The notes under the pieces are model-generated. The model saw only the letters and a program-made list of their open reading frames with translations, searched no databases and was not told the DNA's origin. This document shows, piece by piece, positions 1-8,814 of a stretch of DNA of 64,000 bases. The translations under genes were made by a program, and so were the position numbers. Each line of letters starts with the position of its first letter. The stretch's first letter is position 1. Location: positions 2,005,319 through 2,069,318 of the forward strand of contig NZ_LDAS01000001.1 of NCBI RefSeq assembly GCF_001020565.1. The letters are read 5' to 3'. The DNA comes from Maribacter thermophilus. GTDB taxonomy: Bacteria; Bacteroidota; Bacteroidia; Flavobacteriales; Flavobacteriaceae.

Positions 1-2
1 AC

Positions 3-146
3 TTTAACCATCCAGGTAACAACTATTATTTCTTGGAAGAAGTAAACGAAAACCTCAAGAACAGAATTGTTTGGGGAGCAGAAGACCAACGGCTTTCCAA
101 AGACCGCTTGGAGTTTTATAAAGAATTGAGAAGTCATATTAAATGA
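3..146 (+). CDS. 3' end of an unidentified protein (partial)
   Basis: An open frame runs in from the left edge and ends at TGA 144-146, giving the last 47 residues of a protein. The tail is charged and looks helical (ending in FYKELRSHIK), with a HPGNNYYFLEEVN stretch at its start. I do not recognise the family from this fragment. The call rests on the open frame reaching the edge and on natural-looking composition. Confidence 0.55.
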   Translation, partial: FNHPGNNYYFLEEVNENLKNRIVWGAEDQRLSKDRLEFYKELRSHIK

Positions 147-307
147 CGGATCATAAAAATAGCTATACAGCTACACTGGCCAGAAACGGGGTACGCAAAA
201 CCAAGGTTTTTACAAACTCCGTTTCTTTTTCAAGTTTTAAAAATGCCTCCTGTACGGTGCATAGTACTACCGTATACAGATGGCAGACATCTAATTAGGT
301 GCAGCAA

Positions 308-1591
308 ATGAAAACAAGGTTTTTATACATTCTTCTTTGGTCCGCCGCAACTATTTTACCGATCGGTTGTAATGGCGGTAATCGTACCCAATACAATAAA
401 AAAGGAGAAGTAAGCAACCCCAAAATGGGGCGGACATTGGTATCTGGCAAAGCAGATCTAAATTGTTTTTTAATAGCCGCACAAGATGAGACCGTGTATA
501 CGGTAAATGCCCAAACGGGAAAAGAAACATCTATCTACAACTTTCCCGACCTTACCGACCTTCAGGTAATGCCCGATTATAAGAACGGTACGATCTATGT
601 AACCTCGGACAACAACGCTATAAACGCCTTGAGCATACACCACAAAAGCCTTTTATGGGAACAATATATGCTTCAATACAACTTTGGGACCATCGGGGCC
701 ACCCAACCGGTATGTGCCAATGGTGTATGTTATGCATCTGGGGGATCGGGCGTGGTCGTAGCCGTAGAGGAAACAACCGGTCGTTTAAAATGGCACTATA
801 GCACAGAGCCAAATGGGGAGCTAGATGATATCTTAAACGATAACAGTGCACTTATAGTCCGTAACAACAAGGTTTATGTTTTTTCCGACAAAGGTTTTAT
901 AAGCGACTTGCCGGCCTACCTTCATATTTTAGATAAGGAAACAGGCCGGTTATTAAAAAAATGGGAATTACCGAACCAAGTATCCGGAACCCCTTTATTG
1001 GTAGAAAACACCCTTTATTTACCTGCCCAGAACCTCTATATCGTAGATATGGAAACTTTTGAAATTACCTGGCAGTTCAAGGCAAAAAAAGTAGGAACTC
1101 CCGCTGTTTCCGACAACAAACTGGTCGTAAATGCCGTACCGGCCGATCAAGAGAAGCGGTCGGTGCTCTATTGTATAGACCTACGTACCAAAAAGAATAT
1201 CTGGCAGGTAGCTACTGGGGTAAATACCCTATGGAGCCCGTTGATAGTAGAAAATGTCGTCTACAGCAATTATGACAATGGTTCTAGCAATTCTGATGTC
1301 TTCAGTGCCAGACCTTTTGCCGTAAACCTGAAAAATGGCGAACGGTTATGGCACAACAATAATACGAGCGTAGCGCACAGCCCCGTATACGCAAACGGTA
1401 TTTTGTTTACCTATGGCCACGATTTTTTCCATAGCTCGGATCCGAACAACAATATAGGGTTAATGGCCATAGATGCCAATACCGGCAAGACCCTATGGCT
1501 AAACCCCCTGTTTAGATACGGTTCTCACATAGCCCCACTCGTTATTGCAGAAAATGGTGTTTTTGGCCCTTCCGATTATCGAGGGGAATAA
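308..1591 (+). CDS. PQQ-like beta-propeller lipoprotein
   Basis: 427-residue secreted protein. The ATG at 308 is preferred over a GTG at 299 because it opens directly on a lipoprotein signal peptide with lipobox LPIGC, so it should be anchored by its N-terminal Cys. The mature part carries repeated blades of the PQQ_2/YxaL type, for example VYTVNAQTGKE, VAVEETTGRLKW, LHILDKETGRLLKKW, YCIDLRTKKNIW and MAIDANTGKTLW, each ending in the characteristic G(K/R)xLW. Such propellers act as binding or scaffolding modules at the membrane (BamB is a known member). Nothing here shows a cofactor or enzymatic site. It stands alone, with a strong terminator just downstream. Confidence 0.85.
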   Translation: MKTRFLYILLWSAATILPIGCNGGNRTQYNKKGEVSNPKMGRTLVSGKADLNCFLIAAQDETVYTVNAQTGKETSIYNFPDLTDLQVMPDYKNGTIYVTSDNNAINALSIHHKSLLWEQYMLQYNFGTIGATQPVCANGVCYASGGSGVVVAVEETTGRLKWHYSTEPNGELDDILNDNSALIVRNNKVYVFSDKGFISDLPAYLHILDKETGRLLKKWELPNQVSGTPLLVENTLYLPAQNLYIVDMETFEITWQFKAKKVGTPAVSDNKLVVNAVPADQEKRSVLYCIDLRTKKNIWQVATGVNTLWSPLIVENVVYSNYDNGSSNSDVFSARPFAVNLKNGERLWHNNNTSVAHSPVYANGILFTYGHDFFHSSDPNNNIGLMAIDANTGKTLWLNPLFRYGSHIAPLVIAENGVFGPSDYRGE

Positions 1592-1620
1592 ACATGGTTT
1601 TAAGTTGGTTTATTGTTTGT

Positions 1621-1653
1621 AGCCCCTCCTTATGACGGTGGGGCTTTTTTTTG
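1621..1653 (+). terminator. Rho-independent terminator
   Basis: The stem AGCCCC/GGGGCT is followed by a run of eight T and lies 30 bp after the propeller gene stop. Confidence 0.8.
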
Positions 1654-1803
1654 ATCTCGCGAAATACATTCCTAAAGGAAATCAGGTAGAAAAAAATACA
1701 AATAACACGGTATTTCATAACGTACAGTGTTCCAATACCTTGCCATATATAAAAACAGGGATTTTCGAGAACACGAACATCCGCAATCATTAAAAACAGA
1801 ATT

Positions 1804-2385
1804 ATGAAAAAATCGTTAAAAGTACTAGTTGTTGCAACAGTGGCATTCATCAGTTTTTCTTCTAATGCCCAAATTTTCGGTATCGAGGCCGGGGTAGGTT
1901 TGAGCAGTGCCGTTTCGCCCGATACTTATGTAAACGACCTTTACGGCAGAACTTTGGGCGCCAAGCTCGGCGGTACCATTGAGTTCGACATTACCGACGA
2001 TCTATATCTGGGCTCCGGATTGTCGTTTGCAAAAAAAGGGGCATCCACTACGGGCGATAATCTAAGCTTGATCTATGTACAAATACCCCTCAGTGCCCGA
2101 TATAACATTTTTGAATTGGGCCGCTCCGGGTCTTTCTATGCCGCTTCGGGGTTTTACCTTGCCACCCCCATAGGTGCCAAACAAGGTGATGTAACCTACA
2201 CCATAGGCGAAGACGTTAAAGGGTTCGATTTTGGCCTCAACGTGGGCTTCGGGGTGCTTTTCAACGATCAAATTCAATTGGGACTTTCTTATGAAGGCGG
2301 ATTTTTAGATTTCTCCGGTAATGAAAACAATGTGCTAAAAAATACAGCCCTATTGGTCACTTTTGGCTATAAATTCGGGGTATAA
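1804..2385 (+). CDS. Outer-membrane beta-barrel protein (PorT-like)
   Basis: 193 residues. There is a classic flavobacterial signal peptide (MKKSLKVLVVATVAF... ending SSNAQ) followed by alternating polar and aromatic strands (GIEAGVGLSS, LYLGSGLSFAKKG, IYVQIPLSARYN, FDFGLNVGFGVLF, IQLGLSYEGG). It ends in an amphipathic strand, TFGYKFGV, which is typical of a C-terminal insertion signal. This is the small 8-stranded barrel family (outer membrane protein beta-barrel domain, PF13568-like) abundant in Bacteroidota. Its specific role cannot be told. It is monocistronic, with a terminator downstream. Confidence 0.85.
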   Translation: MKKSLKVLVVATVAFISFSSNAQIFGIEAGVGLSSAVSPDTYVNDLYGRTLGAKLGGTIEFDITDDLYLGSGLSFAKKGASTTGDNLSLIYVQIPLSARYNIFELGRSGSFYAASGFYLATPIGAKQGDVTYTIGEDVKGFDFGLNVGFGVLFNDQIQLGLSYEGGFLDFSGNENNVLKNTALLVTFGYKFGV

Positions 2386-2421
2386 TCTTAAGTTGGTTAG
2401 GTTCTACTATTTTTTAGTAAA

Positions 2422-2451
2422 GGGCGCTGTGGCAATACAGTGCCTTTTTTA
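2422..2451 (+). terminator. Rho-independent terminator
   Basis: The stem GGCGCTG/CAGTGCC (one G-T pair) is followed by six T, 36 bp after the barrel gene. The rest of the gap up to 2643 holds nothing I can name. Confidence 0.7.
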
Positions 2452-2643
2452 TTACAATACATACAAAACCCGTACGGCCTATGCCGTAAATTACTTTTAG
2501 ACAGTATAAAAGAAATAAATGCGCATATATACAGTAAAAGGCCGCCCGATCGGTGCCCCTGTATATTCTTTTTATGTAACTTAGGCAGTATTGAAGCACC
2601 GAACACGTTAAGGCACAGCACCTTGCACTGGCATTAATACCGT

Positions 2644-3447
2644 ATGAGATCCGATTCTATTAACATTACGCAAATAAACAAAGAAACTACTTTAAAGCAA
2701 CCCGGTGACGCATATGCCGTTTGTTGGATCAAGAATGAGGTAGAAGGAATTGAAATAGATCGTGTTCTCTATAAAAATGTATCGAATTCCATTTTTTTTC
2801 TCGACCCCCAATATCAATGGAAGATTTTCAAAAAAGATGCTTCCACTTCTTCTGGTTATGTACTGTACTTGTCCAATGAGGTTCTGAACAATCCTATTTT
2901 AAGCAAACTTCACATCAATAGAATAAGGCTTTTTAATTCAGGTGAGATTCCCTTGTTTAAACTGAGCCCGGGTATTGAAAAAAGAACACAGGCCATCTTA
3001 GAAATGATAGATGAGCTTTTAGGCACGCATCTTAACCATAAAGATGATGCCATATTATCGCTATTGAACACATTTTTCGTGTACTGCGACGGACAATGCA
3101 ACATTAAATCGGTAGTATCTAACAACAATTCGAAAACGAATGTGGTCTATAAATTCAAAAAACTGGTAGACAAGCATATAGACAAACAACATGAGGTAGC
3201 CGATTATGCGGAACTTCTTAACCTTTCCCCAAAATACTTAAATGAATGTGTAAAAGAGGTGCTGGGCGTAAGTTCAAAAAGTATCATAAAAGAACAATTG
3301 CTAATGAGGTCTAGGCACGCATTAAAATTTTCGGACAAGACCATTAAGGAAATCAGCTTTGAACTAGGTTTTTCTTCCCCTGATTATTTTAGTTATTTCT
3401 TTAAGACCCACGCGGGAATTACCCCCTCGGCCCTCAGAAAAAGTTAA
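2644..3447 (+). CDS. AraC-family transcriptional regulator
   Basis: 267 residues. The C-terminal ~100 residues form an AraC/XylS double HTH. The first helix-turn-helix is around HEVADYAELLNLSPKYLNECV. The second is the family signature IKEISFELGFSSPDYFSYFF followed by the conserved hydrophobic GITPSALR end. The N-terminal ~150 residues resemble the cupin-like sensory half of this family. The cupin protein downstream on the same strand, 84 bp away, is a plausible target or operon partner. Confidence 0.9.
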   Translation: MRSDSINITQINKETTLKQPGDAYAVCWIKNEVEGIEIDRVLYKNVSNSIFFLDPQYQWKIFKKDASTSSGYVLYLSNEVLNNPILSKLHINRIRLFNSGEIPLFKLSPGIEKRTQAILEMIDELLGTHLNHKDDAILSLLNTFFVYCDGQCNIKSVVSNNNSKTNVVYKFKKLVDKHIDKQHEVADYAELLNLSPKYLNECVKEVLGVSSKSIIKEQLLMRSRHALKFSDKTIKEISFELGFSSPDYFSYFFKTHAGITPSALRKS

Positions 3448-3531
3448 CTGCTCGCAAAATCCATGTATTTACCGTGATTTTCACATTGTTACGTCAATAG
3501 ATTACATATAAATTGTCGTAAAAACATAATC

Positions 3532-4077
3532 ATGGACAGAAAAGAATTTATTAAAACTTCGGGACTGGTTGTAGGTTTCACCATGTTTCCTTTAATGACG
3601 CGATGTCAAACAAATGATAACGAAGTGTTCGCATCAAATGAAGCCATACCTAAAATTGTCACAGATGACCAAGGAAGTGTATTCAACGTAATCGGTGATA
3701 TACAGACCCACAAACTCGTCGGTAGTGATACGGGCAACCAAATTATGGAATGGGTCTCCAATGTTGATCCAGGAATAGGAATTCCACCTCATATTCATAC
3801 CAAGGAAGATGAGATATTCAGGGTAATAGAAGGACAGGTCGAAATAATGGTAGACGGAGAAACGACCGTTCTAAATAAAGGGGACATAGCTTTTGCCCCA
3901 AAAGGGAAACCACATTCATGGAAGGTGGTCGGAACGGAAAAGGCAAAAATGATCACATCCGCTTTTCCGGCAGGCATAGAAAGCATGTTCGAAGAATTGG
4001 CAGCACTTCCGGAAGGACCGCCAGATTTTGAAAAAGTAACGGGGATTTGCGCTAAGTACGGAATTAGCTTTGTCTAA
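3532..4077 (+). CDS. Exported cupin-domain protein
   Basis: 181 residues. The N-terminus (MDRKEFIKTSGLVVGFTMFP, then a Cys in TRCQT) looks like a Tat-type or lipoprotein export signal of the kind found on 'RKEFIK' proteins of Bacteroidota. Residues ~60-140 carry a cupin_2 fold with motif 1 GIGIPPHIHTKEDEIFRVIEG (two His and a Glu metal ligand) and motif 2 around KGDIAFAPKGKPHSW. The substrate is unknown; related proteins include small dioxygenases and sugar-binding cupins. It lies directly after the AraC gene and before a terminator. Confidence 0.85.
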   Translation: MDRKEFIKTSGLVVGFTMFPLMTRCQTNDNEVFASNEAIPKIVTDDQGSVFNVIGDIQTHKLVGSDTGNQIMEWVSNVDPGIGIPPHIHTKEDEIFRVIEGQVEIMVDGETTVLNKGDIAFAPKGKPHSWKVVGTEKAKMITSAFPAGIESMFEELAALPEGPPDFEKVTGICAKYGISFV

Positions 4078-4104
4078 TACCAATAGCTAAAGCGTATAAA
4101 AGAA

Positions 4105-4145
4105 ATAGTGGTTTGGGCCGTATACTTAAACCACTTTCTTTTTTA
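4105..4145 (+). terminator. Rho-independent terminator
   Basis: A perfect 8-bp stem AGTGGTTT/AAACCACT is followed by a T-rich tract, 30 bp after the cupin gene. Confidence 0.8.
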
Positions 4146-4224
4146 TTTAAGAATAGACCATTTTATCGATAGCCCCACCGGTCTTATATGTTCACCATAA
4201 CTTTAATCTAAGGTTAATGGGTCT

Positions 4225-4345
4225 TTGCGAGGTCTTCCAATTTTCAATATGCATTTTTAAAGGTGTTAAAACCCTACATTAAAAATGAAATTGCCCCTGG
4301 TACTCTCAACCTGAATATTGATGATGGCTTCTTGCCAAAAACCGC
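4225..4345 (+). pseudogene. Decayed remnant of a lipoprotein gene start (paralogue of the gene at 10861)
   Basis: This stretch mirrors the upstream region and first codons of the lipoprotein gene at 10861. Both have a GCRAGGTCTTCC...TTTCAATATG block. It is followed 50-60 bp later by an ATGAAA start and then TGATSATGGCTTCTTG, the codons around the lipobox MASC. Here the frame is interrupted by TGA after nine codons and the body of the gene is absent. I read it as the left-over 5' end of a duplicated gene whose remainder was deleted or replaced by the next gene. Confidence 0.45.
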
Positions 4346-4444
4346 CTGTTGGTTCCCCTTTGTATTTATTTCTTCATATCACTAATTATCAGTAACTTAA
4401 CAACAACAACCACGTTCTGTTACAGACCATTAAAACAAACCAGT

Positions 4445-4933
4445 ATGAAAAACCTAAAATTACGATCCGCACTATTGATCCTACTTCCATTTGTAATCAT
4501 CGCATGCCAAAATAATGAAAAGCCCTTGCCCGTTACCAAAACATCCGACGCTGAGATAACGGCCCTAATAACCGAGCAGGTAGACAGCCTTTACGCCGTC
4601 TATGAAAGGTTCGAGTACGATTGGATAGATTTTTATGCGGACAACTACGTAGCTATTTACCCAGATTCGCCCATTCAAAATTTGACCAAAGACTCTTTAA
4701 TAACACAATGGGAACAGATCTACAAAAAATACGATGTACAGCTCATTCATCGCGGAAGGCCCACAATTATACCTTCGGAAGACATGGCCATATCTTATAA
4801 CACTTTTAATGAAATTTTCATTAATAAAGAAAGTTTGGATACCATTAAAAACACCGGCACCTATATTATTAATTGGAAAAGACAATCGGATGATTCTTGG
4901 AAAATAGTATTTGAGACCTTACAGAATCATTAA
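4445..4933 (+). CDS. Lipoprotein with SnoaL/NTF2-like (DUF4440-type) domain
   Basis: 162 residues from the ATG at 4445. An upstream in-frame ATG at 4349 is rejected because the signal peptide MKNLKLRSALLILLPFVIIAC, with a clear lipobox IIAC, starts at 4445. The mature part fits the NTF2-like fold of DUF4440: an N-terminal helix (ITALITEQVDSLYAVYERF), a DWIDFYADNYVAIYPDS strand-loop, and a C-terminal ... TYIINWKRQSDDSWKIVFE hairpin. Such proteins are usually small-ligand-binding or catalytic pockets. The function is unknown. It is the last chromosomal-type gene before the first cassette-like array. Confidence 0.75.
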   Translation: MKNLKLRSALLILLPFVIIACQNNEKPLPVTKTSDAEITALITEQVDSLYAVYERFEYDWIDFYADNYVAIYPDSPIQNLTKDSLITQWEQIYKKYDVQLIHRGRPTIIPSEDMAISYNTFNEIFINKESLDTIKNTGTYIINWKRQSDDSWKIVFETLQNH

Positions 4934-4970
4934 AACAACACCCCCTACAACCTATTTTCTACCGAATACA

Positions 4971-5051
4971 AAACCACCTCATTTTAAAAGGATTACGCTT
5001 TTCTATAAGAACAAAATTGTAAGAATTTTTATATTCGTGTGGGTTTGGCTA
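4971..5051 (+). repeat. 81-bp direct repeat, copy 1
   Basis: Nearly identical to 5340-5420 (three mismatches counted by eye). It contains TTACGCTTTTCTATAA, a variant of the TTAC-N8-GTAA motif that also opens the long repeats at 42186 and 59861. It borders the left side of the 64-aa gene. Confidence 0.85.
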
Positions 5052-5140
5052 AAGAAATTAAAAGATGTGAACTTTGATGATATTGTAATGGATAATTACA
5101 CTTATTTCAATGCCTTTTTTAATAGTCAAAATTTTTAGAT

Positions 5141-5335
5141 ATGAATTTAAAACAAAAGATACTATTGTTTTCAGTTTTACTTGTGACACACATTTTTGGA
5201 GGAAAAAGTATTACGATAAGTTTTCATGAGAATTATTATGTACTGAATTTCATGGAATTGATGGTTAGTTTACTAACTGTGATTTCAGGTATAGCTATAC
5301 TAATTAGCATTTTAAAAATGATGAAAACCAAATAA
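5141..5335 (+). CDS. Small two-helix membrane protein
   Basis: 64 residues, unrecognised. There are two hydrophobic segments (residues ~6-22 LLFSVLLVTHIFG and ~38-58 ELMVSLLTVISGIAILISIL) and a basic C-terminus. It sits between the two copies of an 81-bp direct repeat, as if it were a mini-cassette. It could be an expressed small membrane protein or a chance ORF; the clean hydrophobic pattern favours a real gene. Confidence 0.5.
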   Translation: MNLKQKILLFSVLLVTHIFGGKSITISFHENYYVLNFMELMVSLLTVISGIAILISILKMMKTK

Positions 5336-5339
5336 ACAC

Positions 5340-5509
5340 AAACCACCTCATTGTAAAAGGATTACGCTTTTCTGTAAGAACAAAATTGTAAGAATTTTTA
5401 TATTCGTATGGGTTTGGCTAGCGCTAGCTATTGCTTTATACCCAAATAAAGAGGTATCTATGTAATTGTACATATATAAAGTTGTTGTAAGCCATATACG
5501 AAACCCATA
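5340..5509 (+). repeat. 81-bp direct repeat copy 2 plus cassette-type 3' box
   Basis: Positions 5340-5420 repeat 4971-5051 and contain TTACGCTTTTCTGTAA. They are followed by a GCTAGCGCTAGC palindrome and, just before the KAP gene start, by AAAGTTGTTGTAAGCCATATAC (5479-5500). That last string is the inverted partner of GGCTTACAAC at 7656, after the same gene. The gene is therefore bracketed by matching boxes in inverted orientation, as in the arrays further right. Confidence 0.6.
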
Positions 5510-7651
5510 ATGAGTAAAAATTTTTCATCGGACAAACCAGTAGAAAATTCTGAAGAGGACAGATTCCAGAGATATGGATTTTCCAAAAGAATTGCTGATA
5601 CTATCAAACAAAGAGACGCTGACGAAGGAATAGTAATCGGAATTTATGGAGCTTGGGGAGAAGGAAAAACATCTGTCCTGAATTTTATTCAAAACGAATT
5701 AAATCAAGATGATACCATATTGCAAGTTTCTTTAAATCCATGGAGATACAATGATGAAGAAACTTTAATCAAAAATTTTCTCAAAAAAATCGCTGAAGTT
5801 TTAGGCAAAGAACTAGATAGTAAGAAAGAAAAATTTGGCAGTTTTATAGAAAGATATGGCAGTTTTGGTTCGATTATAGGTAAAGATTTAACGGATGTAG
5901 GAAAGACTCTTTCTAATGTCGATTTAGAAGAACTCAAAAATAGAATAGATGAATTTCTTAAAGAAGGTAAAAGTAAACTTGTCATTTTCGTTGATGATAT
6001 AGATAGATTAGACAAACAAGAGATTTACTCGCTTTTCAGACTTGTAAAATTAACTGCTGATTTTACCAATACAACTTATATATTATCATTTGATGAACAA
6101 ATGGTAGCATCAGCCATTGGCGACAGATTTGGTGCTGGTAATGAGAAATCTGGTCAGAATTTTTTAGAAAAAATCATTCAAGTTCCTTTACAAATTCCTC
6201 AAGCACAAATAGCTGCCCTTAAAAAATATTGTTTTGAACTTGTTGATAAAGCAATAAATGAAAGTGAACTAGAACTTAATAAAGAAGAAGTACAACGCTT
6301 CGTTTCTGCTTTCTCTCACAATGTTCTTTTAAGACTTTCTACACCAAGAATGGCAGTTAGATATGGGAATTCTTTATCCTTTGCTATTCCACTTCTCAAA
6401 GGAGAAGTAAACCACGTTGATTTAATGCTTATGGAAGCAATTAAAATATTTTATCCAAAGCATTATGAATTTATAAAAAATAATTCAAATTATTTTACTT
6501 CATCGTATTCATCACATTCGTATGGCGGTCAAGATGTAAAAGGCAAAAAGGATGAACTTTCAGAACATTTAGATAATCTCGGTTCTGATTTATCAAAAGC
6601 GGAAAAAGGTGCTATTTTAAATCTATTAAAATCACTATTTCCAAGACTTAATGAAGCTTTTCATAATACTTTTCAACACGAGGGACATAAAGAATGGCTT
6701 AAAGAAAAAAGAGTAGTTTCAACTAGTTACTTTAATAGATACTTTTCTTATGCAGTAATTGATGGGGAATTATCAGATGTTGCATTTGATGAATTTATAA
6801 ATTCAGTTGAAAACGCAGAATTAGTTGATACTGCCAAAAAAATCAAAGAAATTATTGAACAAAGCTCTGTTGATACGTTCCTTTTCAAAATCAGAACTTA
6901 CGAAGAAGATTTGAGTTGGAAATCTACTATGAACTTATCATTGTCAATTTCTTTAATGGGAGATTTATTTCCTAAAAGTAAATCATTCTTTGCATTTGGT
7001 ATGAATGGTGCGCAAACACAGGCGGCTATTTTTATTTACAATCTTCTTAAAAAGTATAAAAACGAAGAGGAGGTTTTTGAACTTTCAAAAATACTAATGG
7101 GTAAAGACATACCGTATGATTTTGCATATGCATTAAATAATTGGATGCGTTCTGGTAAAACACCTGAAGAGAAACTATTTACAAACGAACAATATATTGA
7201 ATTAGCAAAAATTTTAAGAACACGATTGTTAGAAGAGTGTGGAGAAAAATCAATTTTTGAGGTGTTCCCAGACAATTTATCTTATATCTTTTCTACTTGG
7301 TTTGAAGAAAGTCCAAAGGAATTAGAATCTTATCTAAAAGGTTTTATTGATAAAGATGCTGAGCAATTAAAACAACTATTAGTTGCAATGACACCGACTG
7401 TAACTAGTACAAATCATCCTGAACCGTATAAATCAAATTTCACTAAAGAAGATTATGAATATTTAACCAATATTTTAGATAAAGATTATTTGCATAAAAT
7501 AATATCGGTTCATTATTCGGAAGAAGTTGAAAAGGAGAAAGTGCAATTTTTTGATTTTGAGAATAATCAAACAGATTTAAATATTTTAAGACAGTTTGAG
7601 CATTGGTATTCAAAGGATGACGGAATTCAAGAGGCGGAAATCGTAGAATAA
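5510..7651 (+). CDS. KAP-family P-loop NTPase (candidate phage-defence protein)
   Basis: 713 residues. The Walker A motif GAWGEGKT lies at residues 47-54 and the Walker B motif KLVIFVDDIDRLDKQEI around residues 160-175. Both fit KAP NTPases (the Kidins220/ARMS and PifA group). The usual family opening (RYGFSKRIADTIK... GIVIGIYGAWG) is present. No transmembrane insertion between the motifs is evident, unlike many KAP proteins. The long C-terminal half is helical and featureless to me. PifA excludes phage T7, and KAP NTPases recur in defence islands, so a defence role is a reasonable inference. AT-rich coding and flanking junction repeats mark it as acquired. Confidence 0.9.
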   Translation: MSKNFSSDKPVENSEEDRFQRYGFSKRIADTIKQRDADEGIVIGIYGAWGEGKTSVLNFIQNELNQDDTILQVSLNPWRYNDEETLIKNFLKKIAEVLGKELDSKKEKFGSFIERYGSFGSIIGKDLTDVGKTLSNVDLEELKNRIDEFLKEGKSKLVIFVDDIDRLDKQEIYSLFRLVKLTADFTNTTYILSFDEQMVASAIGDRFGAGNEKSGQNFLEKIIQVPLQIPQAQIAALKKYCFELVDKAINESELELNKEEVQRFVSAFSHNVLLRLSTPRMAVRYGNSLSFAIPLLKGEVNHVDLMLMEAIKIFYPKHYEFIKNNSNYFTSSYSSHSYGGQDVKGKKDELSEHLDNLGSDLSKAEKGAILNLLKSLFPRLNEAFHNTFQHEGHKEWLKEKRVVSTSYFNRYFSYAVIDGELSDVAFDEFINSVENAELVDTAKKIKEIIEQSSVDTFLFKIRTYEEDLSWKSTMNLSLSISLMGDLFPKSKSFFAFGMNGAQTQAAIFIYNLLKKYKNEEEVFELSKILMGKDIPYDFAYALNNWMRSGKTPEEKLFTNEQYIELAKILRTRLLEECGEKSIFEVFPDNLSYIFSTWFEESPKELESYLKGFIDKDAEQLKQLLVAMTPTVTSTNHPEPYKSNFTKEDYEYLTNILDKDYLHKIISVHYSEEVEKEKVQFFDFENNQTDLNILRQFEHWYSKDDGIQEAEIVE

Positions 7652-7654
7652 ATA

Positions 7655-7795
7655 CGGCTTACAACAATGTGTATAAGTAATGCGGTTTAAATGATAAAAT
7701 GAAAAGCATAAAAGAAAATCAAAGGTCAGTGCAAAACTGAAAAGTTAGTGAGTAGAAATCCGCTACTACTCATACATGAGACCGTTCTGCGCAAT
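7655..7795 (+). repeat. Cassette-junction inverted repeat
   Basis: Begins 5 bp after the KAP stop with GGCTTACAACAATGTGTATAAG and ends with CATACATGAGACCGTTCTGCGC before the next gene. Arms TGTATAAGTAATGCGG and CCGCTACTACTCATACA are imperfectly complementary. The 3' portion (AAAGTTAGTG...CCGCTACT...GACCGTT) is shared with the junction ending at 48051. Confidence 0.7.
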
Positions 7796-7818
7796 ATCTC
7801 AACTTCACAAAACAAATA

Positions 7819-8682
7819 ATGCTTACAGAGATAAACGAAAACAAACTAATCCAAATTAGAGTTCATCTGAAAGTCATCTTGGCTGAAGGGATGAAAATAA
7901 TTGGAGAAAATAGCGATAGGTTTAATATTTATCAAAGCCTTTATAAAAGATATATTTATTGCTTTGACTCATTAAATATTCTTCTAAAGGATTTCGGAAA
8001 TGAAACAATTTATAGAGGAAATTCGATAGCTATAATATTAAGAGCTAGTTTGCTAGACTATCTGACCACAATTTACTTGAGGACATACCAAGTGGAAAAA
8101 AAAGCAGGTCTTAAATCAAGTTATGACGAAGAATTTACGAAACTGCTCTCCGAACAAGTTAGACGTATGCTAATTGTAACAGAAGCAGACAAGAAAACAT
8201 CAGCATACGACCATAAGAGTTTTTGCAGGTTTGTTGATAGAATTTATCTGAATTTTGATTTTCTATTTGATAAATCCAAACCACTCGATTACAATAAACC
8301 TATAAAATCTCTAAAATATACAAAACAGGACGATATCAATCCAAAGACAATAAAAAAAAGACTTGATAACTTCTCTCACAACTTAAAAACAATTGATTAT
8401 CAACATGTAATTTCACTTTACGATATTTATTCAAAATATGACCATTTTGGAGTTATGTCAATGATGTTGGAAGAAATGGAAATAAATGAAGTTTGTGAAA
8501 ATATGTTTTGGTCCATATTCCATATTGTAGATGGTATAACATTCTGTGAAGAACTGTTGAAAGACGAGGTTAAAAGCAAATCAAATTTTGAAAAAATTGG
8601 TCATGAACTATCATGCTTAAAAGGAACAATTTATACAAAAAGCTTATATCTGAGTGAAAAATATAAAAACGAAAACAAATAA
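7819..8682 (+). CDS. Hypothetical helical protein in a cassette
   Basis: 287 residues, not recognised. It is predominantly helical by eye with no signal peptide or membrane segment. A segment RASLLDYLTTIYLRTYQ near residues 74-90 recalls the conserved helix of HEPN/AbiV-like proteins, but no RxxxxH motif could be confirmed. It lies between two junction repeats, which suggests cargo of the same array as the KAP NTPase. The start ATG at 7819 is the first available after the junction. Confidence 0.7.
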   Translation: MLTEINENKLIQIRVHLKVILAEGMKIIGENSDRFNIYQSLYKRYIYCFDSLNILLKDFGNETIYRGNSIAIILRASLLDYLTTIYLRTYQVEKKAGLKSSYDEEFTKLLSEQVRRMLIVTEADKKTSAYDHKSFCRFVDRIYLNFDFLFDKSKPLDYNKPIKSLKYTKQDDINPKTIKKRLDNFSHNLKTIDYQHVISLYDIYSKYDHFGVMSMMLEEMEINEVCENMFWSIFHIVDGITFCEELLKDEVKSKSNFEKIGHELSCLKGTIYTKSLYLSEKYKNENK

Positions 8683-8687
8683 ATACT

Positions 8688-8811
8688 ACGCACAACAAAA
8701 CCTAAACGCAATGCGGACTTTAGAGCGAAACAATAAGCTTTAGCTTCGTGCGCAGAAGGAAACGAAAAATTTCCTTACCTCCGCACTACACTTAGCCCAA
8801 CCGTTCCACCC
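8688..8811 (+). repeat. Cassette-junction inverted repeat, right end of the first array
   Basis: Opens ACGCACAACAAAACCTAAACG and closes CACTTAGCCCAACCGTTCCACC. The arms CAATGCGGA and TCCGCACTA pair. Its 5' part is nearly the same as the one at 60682 (AACCTAAACGCAATGCGGACTTTAG). It ends directly at the stop codon of the convergent Lrp gene, so the array abuts the resident gene without spacer. Confidence 0.7.
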
Positions 8812-8814
8812 GAT

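Noticed and set aside
2440..2637. 65-aa ORF and the opposing ORFs at 2397-2621
   Set aside because: They span a terminator and intergenic DNA with no signal peptide, motif or plausible composition.
4911..5138. 75-aa ORF after the DUF4440-type gene
   Set aside because: It overlaps the preceding gene and runs through the 81-bp repeat; no coding features.
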